A stretch of DNA of 64,000 nt from Mycobacterium saskatchewanense. GTDB lineage: Bacteria > Actinomycetota > Actinomycetes > Mycobacteriales > Mycobacteriaceae. The stretch lies in the NCBI RefSeq assembly GCF_010729105.1, contig NZ_AP022573.1, forward strand, positions 4,030,001 to 4,094,000, in the 5' to 3' direction. Of the stretch, positions 36,008-46,391 are shown in pieces (position 1 is the stretch's first letter; every line of letters begins with the position of its first letter). The notes below the pieces were generated by a model. The model saw only the letters and a list, made by a program, of their open reading frames with translations. It searched no databases and was not told the origin of the DNA. The translations under genes were made by a program, and so were the position numbers.

Positions 36008-37405
36008 TCACACCCGCACGGGCTCGGTGTCGATAATGCGTCCCGACAGGCCCGGCGCGGGGGTGGGGCGCCGCGCGTAGAGCGTCCAGGTCAAGGCGGC
36101 GGCGACTACGTACGACGCCAAGAACATCCAATACGCCGACGTCTCGGTGCCGGTGCTGAGGTAGGACTGGCGCAGTGCCAGGTTGATTCCCACGCCGCCG
36201 AGCGCGCCGACGGCGGAGCAGATGCCGATGAGCGATCCCGACTTCGCGCGGGACCACTGGCGGCGTTCGGACTCGCTGCCGTCCAGCGCGCGGCTGCGCG
36301 CCTGATACACCGACGGGATCATCTTGAACACCGATCCGTTGCCCATGCCGGACAGCACGAAAAGCACCATGAAGCCGGTGACGTAGCCGATCATGCTGGT
36401 CGAGCGGGCACCGGCGTCATGTCCGTCGAAGGTGCTGATGGTGACCAGGAGCCCGGCGGCCAGGATCATGCCGGCCAGCACCCCCAGCGTCACGCGGCTG
36501 CCGCCCTTGCGGTCGGCCAGCCTGCCGCCGTAGATCCGGGCGAGTGAACCCAGCAGCGGCCCGATGAAGGCGATCTGCGCGGCGTGCAGCGCCGCGTGCT
36601 TGGCGCTTTCGCCGTTGGCCAGGAAGTTGACCTGCATCACCTGCCCGAAGGCGAACGAGAAGCCGATCCACGAGCCGAAGGTGCAGATGTACAGCAGCGA
36701 GATGACGTAGGTGTCGCGCTCGAACAGGATGGACCGCATGGTGGTGAGCTCGGTGCCGTGATGGACGTCGTCCATGAACAGGGCCGCCGCGACACCGACG
36801 ACGGCCAGCAGGACCAGGTAGACCGCGCACACCCAGTACGGCGCCTCGTGGCCGGCGGTGGCGAGCACCAGCAGTCCGACCAGCTGGATCACCGCGACGC
36901 CGAGGTTGCCGACGCCGGCGTTGACCGCCAGCGCCGCCCCCTTGAGTCGCTCGGGGTAGAACGCGTTGACGTTGGCCAGCGAGGCGGCGTAATTCCCGCC
37001 GCCCAGCCCGGTGAGCGCCGCACACAGCAGGTAAAGCCACAGGGGCAGCCCGGGATTGGCCAGCAGGACGATGGTGCCGGCGGTGGGGATCAACAGCACG
37101 AAGGCCGAGACAGTGGTCCAGTTGCGGCCGCCGAACGCGGCGATGCCCAGCGTGTAAGGAATGCGCGCGCAGCCGCCGACCAGGGTGGCCACCGCGCCCA
37201 GCAGCAGCTTGTCGCCGGCCGAGAAGCCGTAGACGTTCTCCGGCATGAACAGCGCCATCACGGGCCACAGCGTCCAGATCGAGAAGGCGACGTGGTCGGC
37301 GGCCACCGTGCAGAGCAGGTTGCGACGGGCGATGTCCTTGTTGCCGGCCTCCCAGGCCGCCGCGTCGTCCGGATTCCAGTCCGTGATGCGGTGGTTGCGG
37401 CCCAT
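36008..37405 (-). CDS. narK3: nitrate/nitrite transporter NarK3
   Basis: A 465-residue MFS transporter of the nitrate/nitrite porter family, about 12 membrane helices. The family's conserved Gly-rich segments occur as GLGGGNYAASLANVNAFYPE and, in the second half, VLSGMGNGSVFKMIP. Moves nitrate in or nitrite out. Matches Rv0261c. The ATG at 37405 has a GGTGAGGA site. It is followed by the NnaR-like gene 77 bp downstream on the same strand, so may be cotranscribed with nnaR-sirB. Confidence 0.92.
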   Translation of the reverse strand: MGRNHRITDWNPDDAAAWEAGNKDIARRNLLCTVAADHVAFSIWTLWPVMALFMPENVYGFSAGDKLLLGAVATLVGGCARIPYTLGIAAFGGRNWTTVSAFVLLIPTAGTIVLLANPGLPLWLYLLCAALTGLGGGNYAASLANVNAFYPERLKGAALAVNAGVGNLGVAVIQLVGLLVLATAGHEAPYWVCAVYLVLLAVVGVAAALFMDDVHHGTELTTMRSILFERDTYVISLLYICTFGSWIGFSFAFGQVMQVNFLANGESAKHAALHAAQIAFIGPLLGSLARIYGGRLADRKGGSRVTLGVLAGMILAAGLLVTISTFDGHDAGARSTSMIGYVTGFMVLFVLSGMGNGSVFKMIPSVYQARSRALDGSESERRQWSRAKSGSLIGICSAVGALGGVGINLALRQSYLSTGTETSAYWMFLASYVVAAALTWTLYARRPTPAPGLSGRIIDTEPVRV

Positions 37406-37725
37406 GGGATCCTCACCTTTCGTCGACGGGTTGACCATGTCACCGGGGCTTCGCGGATGCTCCCCGCCGCCATCCGCAACGAAACCAGCGAAAGTGGTTG
37501 AGAGCGTGGGCGCGATGCGGTGCCCCGCAGCAAGAGGCGTGCCCCGCCGTACATTTCGATGCTCACATTTGAAATGGAACCCCGTCAACTGGATTCGGCC
37601 CGGATCGCCTGTCAGTTGAATCTGAGTTATCTGGCAAATCCCTGAAGGGCAATCGGTTTGGCCGATACGGCCGGCCGGGATCGGTTCTCCGAGAAGAAAA
37701 CGCGCTGGGCGCAGATGATTTCGGG

Positions 37726-37741
37726 CCGAACCATTATTCGG
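37726..37741. promoter_or_regulatory. CCGAA-N6-TTCGG palindrome, copy 1, upstream of narK3
   Basis: CCGAACCATTATTCGG. Its centre is 55 bp from an equal-length second copy at 37781. Candidate operator of a nitrate/nitrite regulator. Confidence 0.55.
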
Positions 37742-37780
37742 TGTGACCTGCACAACATCGTGTTTGGCAAAATGGCGCCA

Positions 37781-37796
37781 CCGAATTGTGATTCGG
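37781..37796. promoter_or_regulatory. CCGAA-N6-TTCGG palindrome, copy 2
   Basis: CCGAATTGTGATTCGG, a perfect 6-4-6 inverted repeat of the same 16-bp class as copy 1, about 380 bp upstream of narK3 and 25 bp beyond the aac stop. Confidence 0.55.
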
Positions 37797-37820
37797 CATC
37801 AATGCGATTGCGCTCCCGAC

Positions 37821-39309
<1,489 letters not shown>

Positions 39310-39323
39310 GGCGATCTCCTCTC

Positions 39324-39986
39324 TCAGACGGCCCGGAACCGTACCCACATGCCCTGCGTCAGCAGCGCGGGATCCGATCGGCCCAGGTCCCACAGTGCCG
39401 CGTCGGTGCGGCCGATCAGCTGCCAGCCGCCGGGCGACCGGCGTGGGTAGACGGCGCTGAATTCACCGGCGAGGCCCACCGATCCGGCCGGTACGGAGGT
39501 GCGCGGCTCGGCGCGGCGCGGCACCCGCAGCCGCGCGTCGCCGTCGACCAGGTACGCGAAGCCCGGTGCAAAACCGCTGAACCCGACGCGCCACAGTGTC
39601 GCGGTGTGGGCGTCGATCACCTGGTCGGTCGTCAGGCCGGTGTGGTCCGCGACCTCGACGAGGTCCGGGCCGTCGTAGACCACGCCGATCACCACGTCGG
39701 CGCCCCGTCCGGCGGGGGCGGTCTCGTCGGCGCCCACCCGCATGGTGCGGAGCCTCCGACGGATGACGCCCTGAGAACGGGGGGTGTCGAGCTTGACCAG
39801 CACCGTGCGGGCGGCCGGGACGATGTCGACGACCCCCGGCAGGGCGGCGTCCCGCAGCGCCGCCACCCAGCCCAGCACCTCGGCGGTGCTGCCGCACTGC
39901 AGCATCAGTGCTCGGTCGCCGTAATCCAGGACGGTGTTTCCGACCAGGTCGGTCGGCAGTTCGACGGGAGCACCGGTCACGCTCAT
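39324..39986 (-). CDS. pxpB: 5-oxoprolinase subunit B (PxpB)
   Basis: A 220-residue KipI-type protein, cyclophilin-like fold. Family features: [16 protein letters not shown] near the N-terminus, [12 protein letters not shown] in the middle and [11 protein letters not shown] near the end. Forms the PxpBC complex with its downstream neighbour. Matches Rv0264c. ATG at 39986. Confidence 0.86.
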   Translation of the reverse strand: MSVTGAPVELPTDLVGNTVLDYGDRALMLQCGSTAEVLGWVAALRDAALPGVVDIVPAARTVLVKLDTPRSQGVIRRRLRTMRVGADETAPAGRGADVVIGVVYDGPDLVEVADHTGLTTDQVIDAHTATLWRVGFSGFAPGFAYLVDGDARLRVPRRAEPRTSVPAGSVGLAGEFSAVYPRRSPGGWQLIGRTDAALWDLGRSDPALLTQGMWVRFRAV

Positions 39987-40087
39987 TACTCGACGGTAAC
40001 CTCGGGGTCGGGGCAGGCGGGAGGGATTCCCGACAGATTTTCGAGCACTGCCAGAGGTGCCTTACCGAACGCTCAAACCAGCCCGGC

Positions 40088-41092
40088 CTACCCCAGGATC
40101 TTGCCGATCAGCGGGGGCAGTTGATCGGCGACCACGGGGTAGCTCAGCGGGGACGCGAATGCGATCGCGCCGGCCTGGTCCTTGCTGGTGAAGATGTGGC
40201 GGTTCTGGGCGGTGGCCTGCGACGCCGCCACGTCGGGGTCGGCCAGCAACGCCTTCTGGTCGTCGGGGTTCTCGGTGGTCCAGATGAGCACGTCGGCCGA
40301 ATCGAGCACCGTCTTCACCTGGTCCCGCGGGATGACGGCGCGGTGATCGGTGCCGAACTGCTTGATGCTGTCGGCGATCACCAGGCCCATCTGGTTGAGG
40401 AAGTCCGTCCGCCAGCCCGCCAGCGTCGCCACCACGGTGCCCTGAAACAGCGTGCCCTGCATCAGCAGCGCCTTCTTGCCCTTCCACTGCGGATTCTTCG
40501 CCGAGACATCGGCGAACCTCTGGTCGACGGCCGCGATCAGCGACTTCATCTGGTCGGCCTGGAACACGGCCTGGCCGACGGCGGTGGCCTGCTCCTTCCA
40601 CGGCTCGAAGAACGCGTCGCCGTCTGACTGCGCGATGGTCGGGGCGATCGCGGACAGCTTCTGGTAGGTGTCGGCATCCAGGCCGGCGTTCACCGCCACG
40701 ATCAAATCGGGCTTGAGCCCGGCGATCTGGTCGACGGGAATCCCGTTGTCGAGGCTCAGCACCACCGGCTGTGCCCCGCCGAGCTTGGGCTGGGCCCACG
40801 GCCACACCGCGAACGGCTGGTCGCCGAACCAGTTGGTGACGGCGATCGGCACCACGCCCACCGCGAGCAGGTCGTCCTGCTCGGTGTAGCCGGCGCTGAC
40901 CACGCGTTTGGGCGCCTGTTTGACGACGGTTTCGCCGAAGAGGTGCGTGATCGTCACGGACCCTGAGCCCGCGGCGCTCGCGTCGGGCTTGCGCGACGAA
41001 CACGCTGCGGCCGAACCGGACAACCCGGTGATGCCCGCGACCCCGGCGGCCCCTGCCAGCTGCAAGAATCTCCGTCGATTCCATCCCTGCAT
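40088..41092 (-). CDS. periplasmic siderophore-binding-type lipoprotein (FecB2-like, Rv0265c)
   Basis: A 334-residue substrate-binding lipoprotein of the iron-siderophore/cobalamin ABC class. The twin-arginine signal NRRRFLQLAG is followed by a lipobox SAAAC (Cys31), so it is exported folded and lipid-anchored. The two-lobed binding fold is recognisable (RVVSAGYTEQDDLLAVGVVPIAV, DLIVAVNAGLD). Ligand probably ferric siderophore or haem-like compound. No ABC permease gene lies beside it. Monocistronic. Confidence 0.86.
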   Translation of the reverse strand: MQGWNRRRFLQLAGAAGVAGITGLSGSAAACSSRKPDASAAGSGSVTITHLFGETVVKQAPKRVVSAGYTEQDDLLAVGVVPIAVTNWFGDQPFAVWPWAQPKLGGAQPVVLSLDNGIPVDQIAGLKPDLIVAVNAGLDADTYQKLSAIAPTIAQSDGDAFFEPWKEQATAVGQAVFQADQMKSLIAAVDQRFADVSAKNPQWKGKKALLMQGTLFQGTVVATLAGWRTDFLNQMGLVIADSIKQFGTDHRAVIPRDQVKTVLDSADVLIWTTENPDDQKALLADPDVAASQATAQNRHIFTSKDQAGAIAFASPLSYPVVADQLPPLIGKILG

Positions 41093-41148
41093 CGCGTGAG
41101 ATTATCGCGTCCCGGGACCCGACCTGCGCCGCCGCGCGGTTTTCCCGC

Positions 41149-41733
41149 TCATCCCAGCGGCATGCCGGCGTCGAGGAAGTCCAGGGCGCGGAAAATGGTG
41201 CCGGCCGTCTTTGGCGCGCTGTCGTAGGCCGCCATCATGGCGCCGACCATCGCCCCGACAAACACCCGGACCTCGAAATCGTCTGCGGCTCGGCCGATTC
41301 GGGCCCCGATCGCCTCAGCCATGACGGTGACGGTGCGGTAGTACTCGTCGTAGAGGGCGGCCTTGAGTTCCGGGATGGAGAAGATCAGCCGCTGCCGGGT
41401 GTTCTCGAACTCTTGCTGCTCCGGCGACAAGCCGGCCATCGTCGTCTCGTAGGCGCGGCGGATGGCCTGGCTCGGGGTCAGGTGGGCGGGCTGCGACCGG
41501 AACGCTTCCAGGATCAGCGGGTCCAGGTCGTCGGCCAGCAGCAGCGACTCCTTGGTGGGGAAGTACCGGAAGAATGTGCTGGGCGACACCTCGGCGGCGT
41601 CGGCGATCTGTTCGACGGTGGTCGCCGCGTAGCCGTTGGCATCGAAGAGGCGGAACGCCTCGCGCCGGATCGCCTGGCGGGTTCGGATCTTCTTGCGCTC
41701 CCGCAGACCCAGGGGCGCCTCGGTCGCCTGCAT
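41149..41733 (-). CDS. TetR-family transcriptional regulator
   Basis: A 194-residue TetR regulator: HTH at about residues 28-50 (ATTVEQIADAAEVSPSTFFR), preceded by a basic arm RERKKIRTRQAIRREA. The C-terminal half fits the actinobacterial TetR_C_17-like pattern. The ATG at 41733 has a GGGAG site; a longer start exists but lacks support. Divergent from narU across 165 bp. At this place M. tuberculosis, as recalled, has oplA instead. Confidence 0.85.
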   Translation of the reverse strand: MQATEAPLGLRERKKIRTRQAIRREAFRLFDANGYAATTVEQIADAAEVSPSTFFRYFPTKESLLLADDLDPLILEAFRSQPAHLTPSQAIRRAYETTMAGLSPEQQEFENTRQRLIFSIPELKAALYDEYYRTVTVMAEAIGARIGRAADDFEVRVFVGAMVGAMMAAYDSAPKTAGTIFRALDFLDAGMPLG

Positions 41734-41898
41734 GCGGCCATTCTCCCAGCCCCCGTCCCACACGGAAATCTTTCTGACAGTGGTCCGCGGACGGTTGCGA
41801 TCTCTTGGTATTCGCGGTGTAACTGCGCACACCCAGCCCGGTAACAGGGTGTCCTTAGTGTCGAGTGGTCAGCGCACGCACCATAGGGGGCAGCCAGA

Positions 41899-43290
41899 AT
41901 GACGACCACGACCAGCCCGGTTACCCAGCCGGCGCCGCCGCGCGAGCGGCCCAGGGGAGGGCACTGGATCGACGACTGGCGCCCCGAGGATCCCGCGTTC
42001 TGGGAGACGACCGGCAAGCCGATCGCGCGGCGCAACCTGATCTTCTCCATCTTCGCCGAGCACGTCGGGTTCAGCGTGTGGATGTTGTGGAGCATCGTGG
42101 TGGTCCACATGACGGCCGTCGTTGCCCCGGGGCATCCCGCTCACCCGTCGGCGTCCGGGTGGGCGCTGTCGGCCAGCCAGGCCCTGTGCCTGGTCGCCGT
42201 CCCCAGCGGTGTCGGGGCCCTCCTGCGGCTGCCGTACACCTTCGCGGTCCCCGTGTTCGGCGGCCGCAACTGGACCACGATCTCGGCGGTGTTGCTGCTC
42301 GTCCCGTGCCTGCTGCTGGCCTGGGCGGTGAGCCATCCCGGCATCCCGTTCGGGGTGCTGCTGGTGATCGCGGCGACCGCCGGCTTCGGAGGTGGCAACT
42401 TCGCCTCGTCGATGGCCAACATCTCGTTCTTCTACCCGGAGAAGGACAAGGGCTGGGCGCTCGGACTCAATGCGGCCGGCGGCAACATCGGCGTGGCGGT
42501 CGTGCAGAAGGTCATCCCGACGATCGTGGTCGCCGGGGGAGGGATCGCGCTGTCACGCGCCGGGCTCTTCTACGTGCCGCTGGCAGTCGTCGCCGCGGTG
42601 TGCGCCTTCCTGTTCATGAACAACCTCACCGAGGCGAAGGCGGACGTGAAGCCGGTGTGGCAGTCGCTGCGGCATGCCGACACCTGGATCATGTCGCTGC
42701 TGTACATCGGCACCTTCGGGTCGTTCATCGGGTACTCGGCCGCCTTCCCGACGCTGCTCAAGACCGTCTTCGGCCGCGGTGATATCGCCCTGACCTGGGC
42801 GTTCCTGGGTGCCGGCATCGGTTCGGTCATCCGGCCCGTGGGCGGCAAGCTCGCCGACCGGATCGGCGGCGCGCGCATCACCGCCGTCAGTTTCGTCATG
42901 CTCGCCATGGGCGCGGCGGCCGCGCTGTGGTCGGTCAACGCCAAGAACCTGCCGGTCTTCTTCGCCAGCTTCATGTTCTTGTTCGTCGCCACCGGCATCG
43001 GCAACGGGTCGACGTACCGGATGATCTCGCGGATCTTCGCGATCAAGGGCGAGCTCGCCGGCGGCGACCCGGACACGATGGTGCACATGCGCCGCCAGGC
43101 CGCCGGCGCGCTGGGCGTCATCTCGTCGGTCGGCGCCTTCGGCGGCTTCATCGTGCCCCTGGCCTATGCCTGGTCGAAGTCGCAGTTCGGCAGCATCGAG
43201 CCCGCGCTGCGGTTCTATGTCGGGTTCTTCGTCGCCCTGCTCGTCGTGACCTGGGCGTGCTACCTGCGCAAAGGCAGGATCACCGTCTAG
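41899..43290 (+). CDS. narU: nitrate/nitrite transporter NarU
   Basis: A 463-residue MFS nitrate/nitrite porter with about 12 helices. Conserved segments GFGGGNFASSMANISFFYPE and ATGIGNGSTYRMIS correspond to the family signatures also present in NarK3. Matches Rv0267. The RBS GGGGGCAG precedes the ATG. Divergent from the TetR gene; ends 110 bp from the convergent polymerase gene, an interval with GTGGTGGTC/GACCACCAC arms that may act as a weak terminator. Confidence 0.9.
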   Translation: MTTTTSPVTQPAPPRERPRGGHWIDDWRPEDPAFWETTGKPIARRNLIFSIFAEHVGFSVWMLWSIVVVHMTAVVAPGHPAHPSASGWALSASQALCLVAVPSGVGALLRLPYTFAVPVFGGRNWTTISAVLLLVPCLLLAWAVSHPGIPFGVLLVIAATAGFGGGNFASSMANISFFYPEKDKGWALGLNAAGGNIGVAVVQKVIPTIVVAGGGIALSRAGLFYVPLAVVAAVCAFLFMNNLTEAKADVKPVWQSLRHADTWIMSLLYIGTFGSFIGYSAAFPTLLKTVFGRGDIALTWAFLGAGIGSVIRPVGGKLADRIGGARITAVSFVMLAMGAAAALWSVNAKNLPVFFASFMFLFVATGIGNGSTYRMISRIFAIKGELAGGDPDTMVHMRRQAAGALGVISSVGAFGGFIVPLAYAWSKSQFGSIEPALRFYVGFFVALLVVTWACYLRKGRITV

Positions 43291-43400
43291 TGCGGTGGTG
43301 GTCCTCCGCCGAGATCGAGCTGAGGGTCGTGGTTTGACGCAGATCGCGACCACCACGGCAATACGGACGCGAAAGAGGCAGGTCACGCCAAAGAAGCAGG

Positions 43401-44639
43401 TTAGCGCCGGTACCCCTCCCACGGGCTGTAGTCGGCGATCAGCTCTTCCTGCGGCGGTCGCTCGTCGGCCGGCACGTGCTGCAGGTTGATCCGGATCCGG
43501 TACCAGATCGAGCTGGGCCCGCGCATGCCGTCGACCAGGACGTCGGCCGGGTGCAGCCGGTCGGCGGCCGCGGGGTAGCGGCCGCGCCAAGTGTCGAGCG
43601 CCGCCATCGCCTCGCCCCGGGTCTTGGTGCGGGCAATCTCGATCAGCGGCATCACAGACTGGCGCCGGCCGTCGGTGCGTTCGCCGGATCCCCTCGGCGC
43701 CCGTTCCGGGGGCCCCATTTCCTCGGCCAGCACCAGCAACCGGTCGAGGTCGCCGACCGCGGCGTCCATCCCCGCCCACGGGTCGCCGATCTGGGCGAAG
43801 CGGCCCGGCACCGTGTCCATGGTGAACTCCTCGGGCCGGCGGTCGGTCACCTCCTCCCAGCGCAGCGGGGTCGAGACCCGGGCGTCCGGGGTGGCGCGTA
43901 CCGAGTACGCCGACGCGACGGTGCGGTCCTTGGCGTTCTGGTTGAAGTCGACGAACACGCCTTCGCGCTCCTCCTTCCACCAGCGGCTGGTGGCCGCGTC
44001 GGGCGCGCGGCGCTCGACCTCCCGCGCGACGGTCTGGGCGGCCAACCGCACCTGCCGGAACGTCCAGCGCGGGGCGATGCGTGCATAGATGTGAAAGCCG
44101 CGCGAGCCGGACGTCTTCGGCCACGCGACCAGGCCGTAGTCCTCCAGCACCTCGCGAGCGACCAGCGCCACGTCCACGATGTCGCGCCAGGTGACGCCCG
44201 GCATGGGGTCGAGGTCGACGCGAAGCTCGTCGGGGTGGTCGAGGTCGGTGGCCAGCACCGGATGGGGGTTGAGGTCGACACAGCCCAGGTTGATCGCCCA
44301 CACCAGCCCCGCGGCGTCGTGGACGACGGCCTCGGCGGCGGAAGTCCCTCGCGCGTAATGTAATTCGGCAACGCCGACGTAGTCCGGCCGGTTCGCGGGC
44401 GCCCGCTTCTGGAAGACGGCCTCTTCGGCGATCCCTTTGACGTAGCGCTTGAGGATCATCGGCCGGCCGACCACGCCGCGCAGCGCCCCGTCGGCGACGG
44501 CGAGGTAGTAGCGAACCAAGTCGAGCTTGGTGCGTGGGGGCGCGCCGCCGTGGGCCTCGAACACCACTCTGTCCGGATGGGTGACGGTGACCCGGTGTCC
44601 GGCCACCTCCAGCGAATCCGCGCCGGCCATGTTCACCAT
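43401..44639 (-). CDS. LigD-type polymerase/primase domain protein (Rv0269c, PolD2-like)
   Basis: A 412-residue stand-alone polymerase domain related to LigD PolDom, an archaeo-eukaryotic primase family DNA/RNA polymerase used in repair. Metal-binding catalytic acidic residues are in LRVDLDPMPG (about residue 145), and the active-site His/Ser region is KTSGSRGFHIYARI. The LigD-like N-terminal pattern (PDRVVFEAHG, KLDLVRYYL) is clear. ATG at 44639 or 44630 are both possible; neither has a good ribosome site. Divergent from fadD2 with about 60 bp between. Confidence 0.86.
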   Translation of the reverse strand: MVNMAGADSLEVAGHRVTVTHPDRVVFEAHGGAPPRTKLDLVRYYLAVADGALRGVVGRPMILKRYVKGIAEEAVFQKRAPANRPDYVGVAELHYARGTSAAEAVVHDAAGLVWAINLGCVDLNPHPVLATDLDHPDELRVDLDPMPGVTWRDIVDVALVAREVLEDYGLVAWPKTSGSRGFHIYARIAPRWTFRQVRLAAQTVAREVERRAPDAATSRWWKEEREGVFVDFNQNAKDRTVASAYSVRATPDARVSTPLRWEEVTDRRPEEFTMDTVPGRFAQIGDPWAGMDAAVGDLDRLLVLAEEMGPPERAPRGSGERTDGRRQSVMPLIEIARTKTRGEAMAALDTWRGRYPAAADRLHPADVLVDGMRGPSSIWYRIRINLQHVPADERPPQEELIADYSPWEGYRR

Positions 44640-44640
44640 C

Positions 44641-44669
44641 GTAAGTCGGGGGGTACTTACCAGTTGTAA
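44641..44669. promoter_or_regulatory. overlapping TTAC/GTAA palindromes before fadD2
   Basis: GTAAGT-N8-ACTTAC (44641-44660) overlaps TTAC-N5-GTAA (44657-44669), 30-58 bp before fadD2. The arms match the TTAC-N6-GTAA elements at fabG4/fadA2 and fadE5, but the spacing differs by one base. Confidence 0.5.
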
Positions 44670-44698
44670 TGCGACCGACGTCACATATGGTGGGACCC

Positions 44699-46378
44699 AT
44701 GCCAAACCTGATCGGCCTGCCGGGGCAGGCTGTCGCGAAAGTTCAGCAGTACCTCGAGCGCGGCTCAGCCGAATTGCACTACGTGCGCAAGATCTTCGAG
44801 GCGGGCGCCTTCCGGCTGGAGCCGCCGCAGAACTACGCCGCGATGGCCAACGACATCTACAAGTGGGGCGAGTTCGGCATGCTGCCGTCGCTCAACGCAA
44901 GGCGTCACCCCGACCGCGCCGCATGCATCGACGAAGAGGGCGAGTTCACCTATCGGGAGCTCGACGAGGCCGCCCACGCGGTGGCCAACGGCCTGATCGA
45001 GATGGGCGTCAAGGGCGGCGACGGGATCGCGATCCTGGCGCGCAACACCCGCTGGTTCCTCATCGCCAACTATGGCGCCGCGCGGGTGGGCGCCCGCATC
45101 ATCCTGCTCAACAGCGAATTCTCGGGACCGCAGATCAAGGAGGTCTCGGAGCGCGAGGGCGCCAGGCTGATCATCTACGACGACGAGTACACCAAGGCCG
45201 TCAGCAAAGCCGAGCCGGAGCTGGGTTTCCTGCGCGCCCTGGGCACCAACCCGGACTCGGACGAGCCCTCGGGGAGCAAGGACGACACGCTGGCGGACCT
45301 GATCGAGCGCAGTAGCAAGGAGCCGGCCCCGAAAGCTTCCAAGCACGCGTCGATCATCATCTTGACCAGCGGTACCACCGGGACGCCGAAGGGGGCGAAC
45401 CGCAGCACGCCGCCCACCCTGGCGCCCGTCGGCGGCATCCTCTCGCACGTGCCGTTCAAGGCCAACGAGGTGACCTCGTTGCCGGCGCCCATGTTCCACG
45501 CGCTGGGCTACCTGCACGGCACCATCGCGATGTTCCTGGGCTCCACCCTGGTGCTGCGCCGGAAATTCAAGCCGCCGCACGTGCTCGAAGACATCGAGAA
45601 GTACAAGGTGACCGCCATGGTGGTGGTGCCGGTCATGCTGTCGCGGATCCTGGACGCGGTCGAGAAGATGGACAAGCGGCCCGACCTGTCCAGCCTGAAG
45701 ATCGTGTTCGTCTCGGGGTCGCAACTGGGCGCCGAGCTGGCCAGCCGTGCCCTGAAGGACCTGGGCCCGGTCATCTACAACATGTACGGCTCCACCGAGA
45801 TCGCGTTCGCCACCATCGCCGGGCCGCAGGACCTGGAGCGCAACGCGGCGACCGTCGGACCGGTCGTCAAGGGCGTCAAAGTCAAGATCCTCGACGACAA
45901 CGGCAAGGAGAAGCCGCAGGGCGAGGTCGGCCGGATCTTCGTCGGCAACGCGTTCCCGTTCGAGGGCTACACCGGCGGCGGCCACAAGCAGATCATCGAC
46001 GGCCTGATGTCGTCGGGGGATGTCGGCTACTTCGACGAGCACGGCCTGCTCTACGTCAGCGGCCGCGACGACGAAATGATCGTGTCGGGCGGCGAGAACG
46101 TCTTCCCGGCCGAGGTCGAGGACCTCATCAGCGGGCATCCCGAGGTGGTCGAGGCGACGGCCATCGGCGTCGAGGACAAGGAGTGGGGTCACCGGCTGCG
46201 GGCGTTCGTGGTCAAGAAGGACGGCTCCGACGTCGACGAGGACACCATCAAGCACTACGTGCGCGACCACTTGGCCCGGTACAAGGTGCCGCGGGAAGTG
46301 GTCTTCCTTGACGAACTGCCGCGCAACCCGACCGGCAAGATCCTCAAGCGCGAGCTGCGCGAGATGGAGGTCGACTAG
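44699..46378 (+). CDS. fadD2: fatty-acid-CoA ligase FadD2
   Basis: A 559-residue acyl-CoA synthetase of the ANL superfamily that activates fatty acids via acyl-AMP. Motifs: P-loop ILTSGTTGTPKG at 221-232, YGSTE in the middle, GRDDEMIVSGGENVFP, and the lysine-bearing PTGKILKREL near the C-terminus. Matches Rv0270. The ATG at 44699 gives the M. tuberculosis-like N-terminus MPNLIGLP. Confidence 0.94.
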   Translation: MPNLIGLPGQAVAKVQQYLERGSAELHYVRKIFEAGAFRLEPPQNYAAMANDIYKWGEFGMLPSLNARRHPDRAACIDEEGEFTYRELDEAAHAVANGLIEMGVKGGDGIAILARNTRWFLIANYGAARVGARIILLNSEFSGPQIKEVSEREGARLIIYDDEYTKAVSKAEPELGFLRALGTNPDSDEPSGSKDDTLADLIERSSKEPAPKASKHASIIILTSGTTGTPKGANRSTPPTLAPVGGILSHVPFKANEVTSLPAPMFHALGYLHGTIAMFLGSTLVLRRKFKPPHVLEDIEKYKVTAMVVVPVMLSRILDAVEKMDKRPDLSSLKIVFVSGSQLGAELASRALKDLGPVIYNMYGSTEIAFATIAGPQDLERNAATVGPVVKGVKVKILDDNGKEKPQGEVGRIFVGNAFPFEGYTGGGHKQIIDGLMSSGDVGYFDEHGLLYVSGRDDEMIVSGGENVFPAEVEDLISGHPEVVEATAIGVEDKEWGHRLRAFVVKKDGSDVDEDTIKHYVRDHLARYKVPREVVFLDELPRNPTGKILKRELREMEVD

Positions 46379-46391
46379 CTCCGGCGCCGGA

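Larger units (their letters stand above)
37406..37820. other. 415-bp intergenic region upstream of narK3
   Basis: No credible gene. It is noticeably richer in A+T than flanking DNA and carries two copies of CCGAA-N6-TTCGG, listed separately, in the half closest to the aac gene. It probably holds the narK3 promoter and a long leader. Confidence 0.6.

Noticed and set aside
34773..36257. Longer NnaR-like protein from 36257
   Set aside because: The extension overlaps the narK3 3' end on the same strand and lacks HemD-like sequence; the ATG at 35930 gives the proper domain start.
37406..37753. Longer N-terminus for NarK3 starting at 37753
   Set aside because: The extra 116 residues look non-coding, have no transporter similarity, and a good ribosome site lies directly before the ATG at 37405.
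41810..41835. GGTGT-N8-ACACC near narU as an operator
   Set aside because: Five-base arms are expected often by chance in this DNA and no second copy was found.
43295..43356. GTGGTGGTC/GACCACCAC inverted repeat as a terminator between narU and the polymerase gene
   Set aside because: The 44-nt loop and lack of U-tract make it weak; mentioned only in the narU entry.
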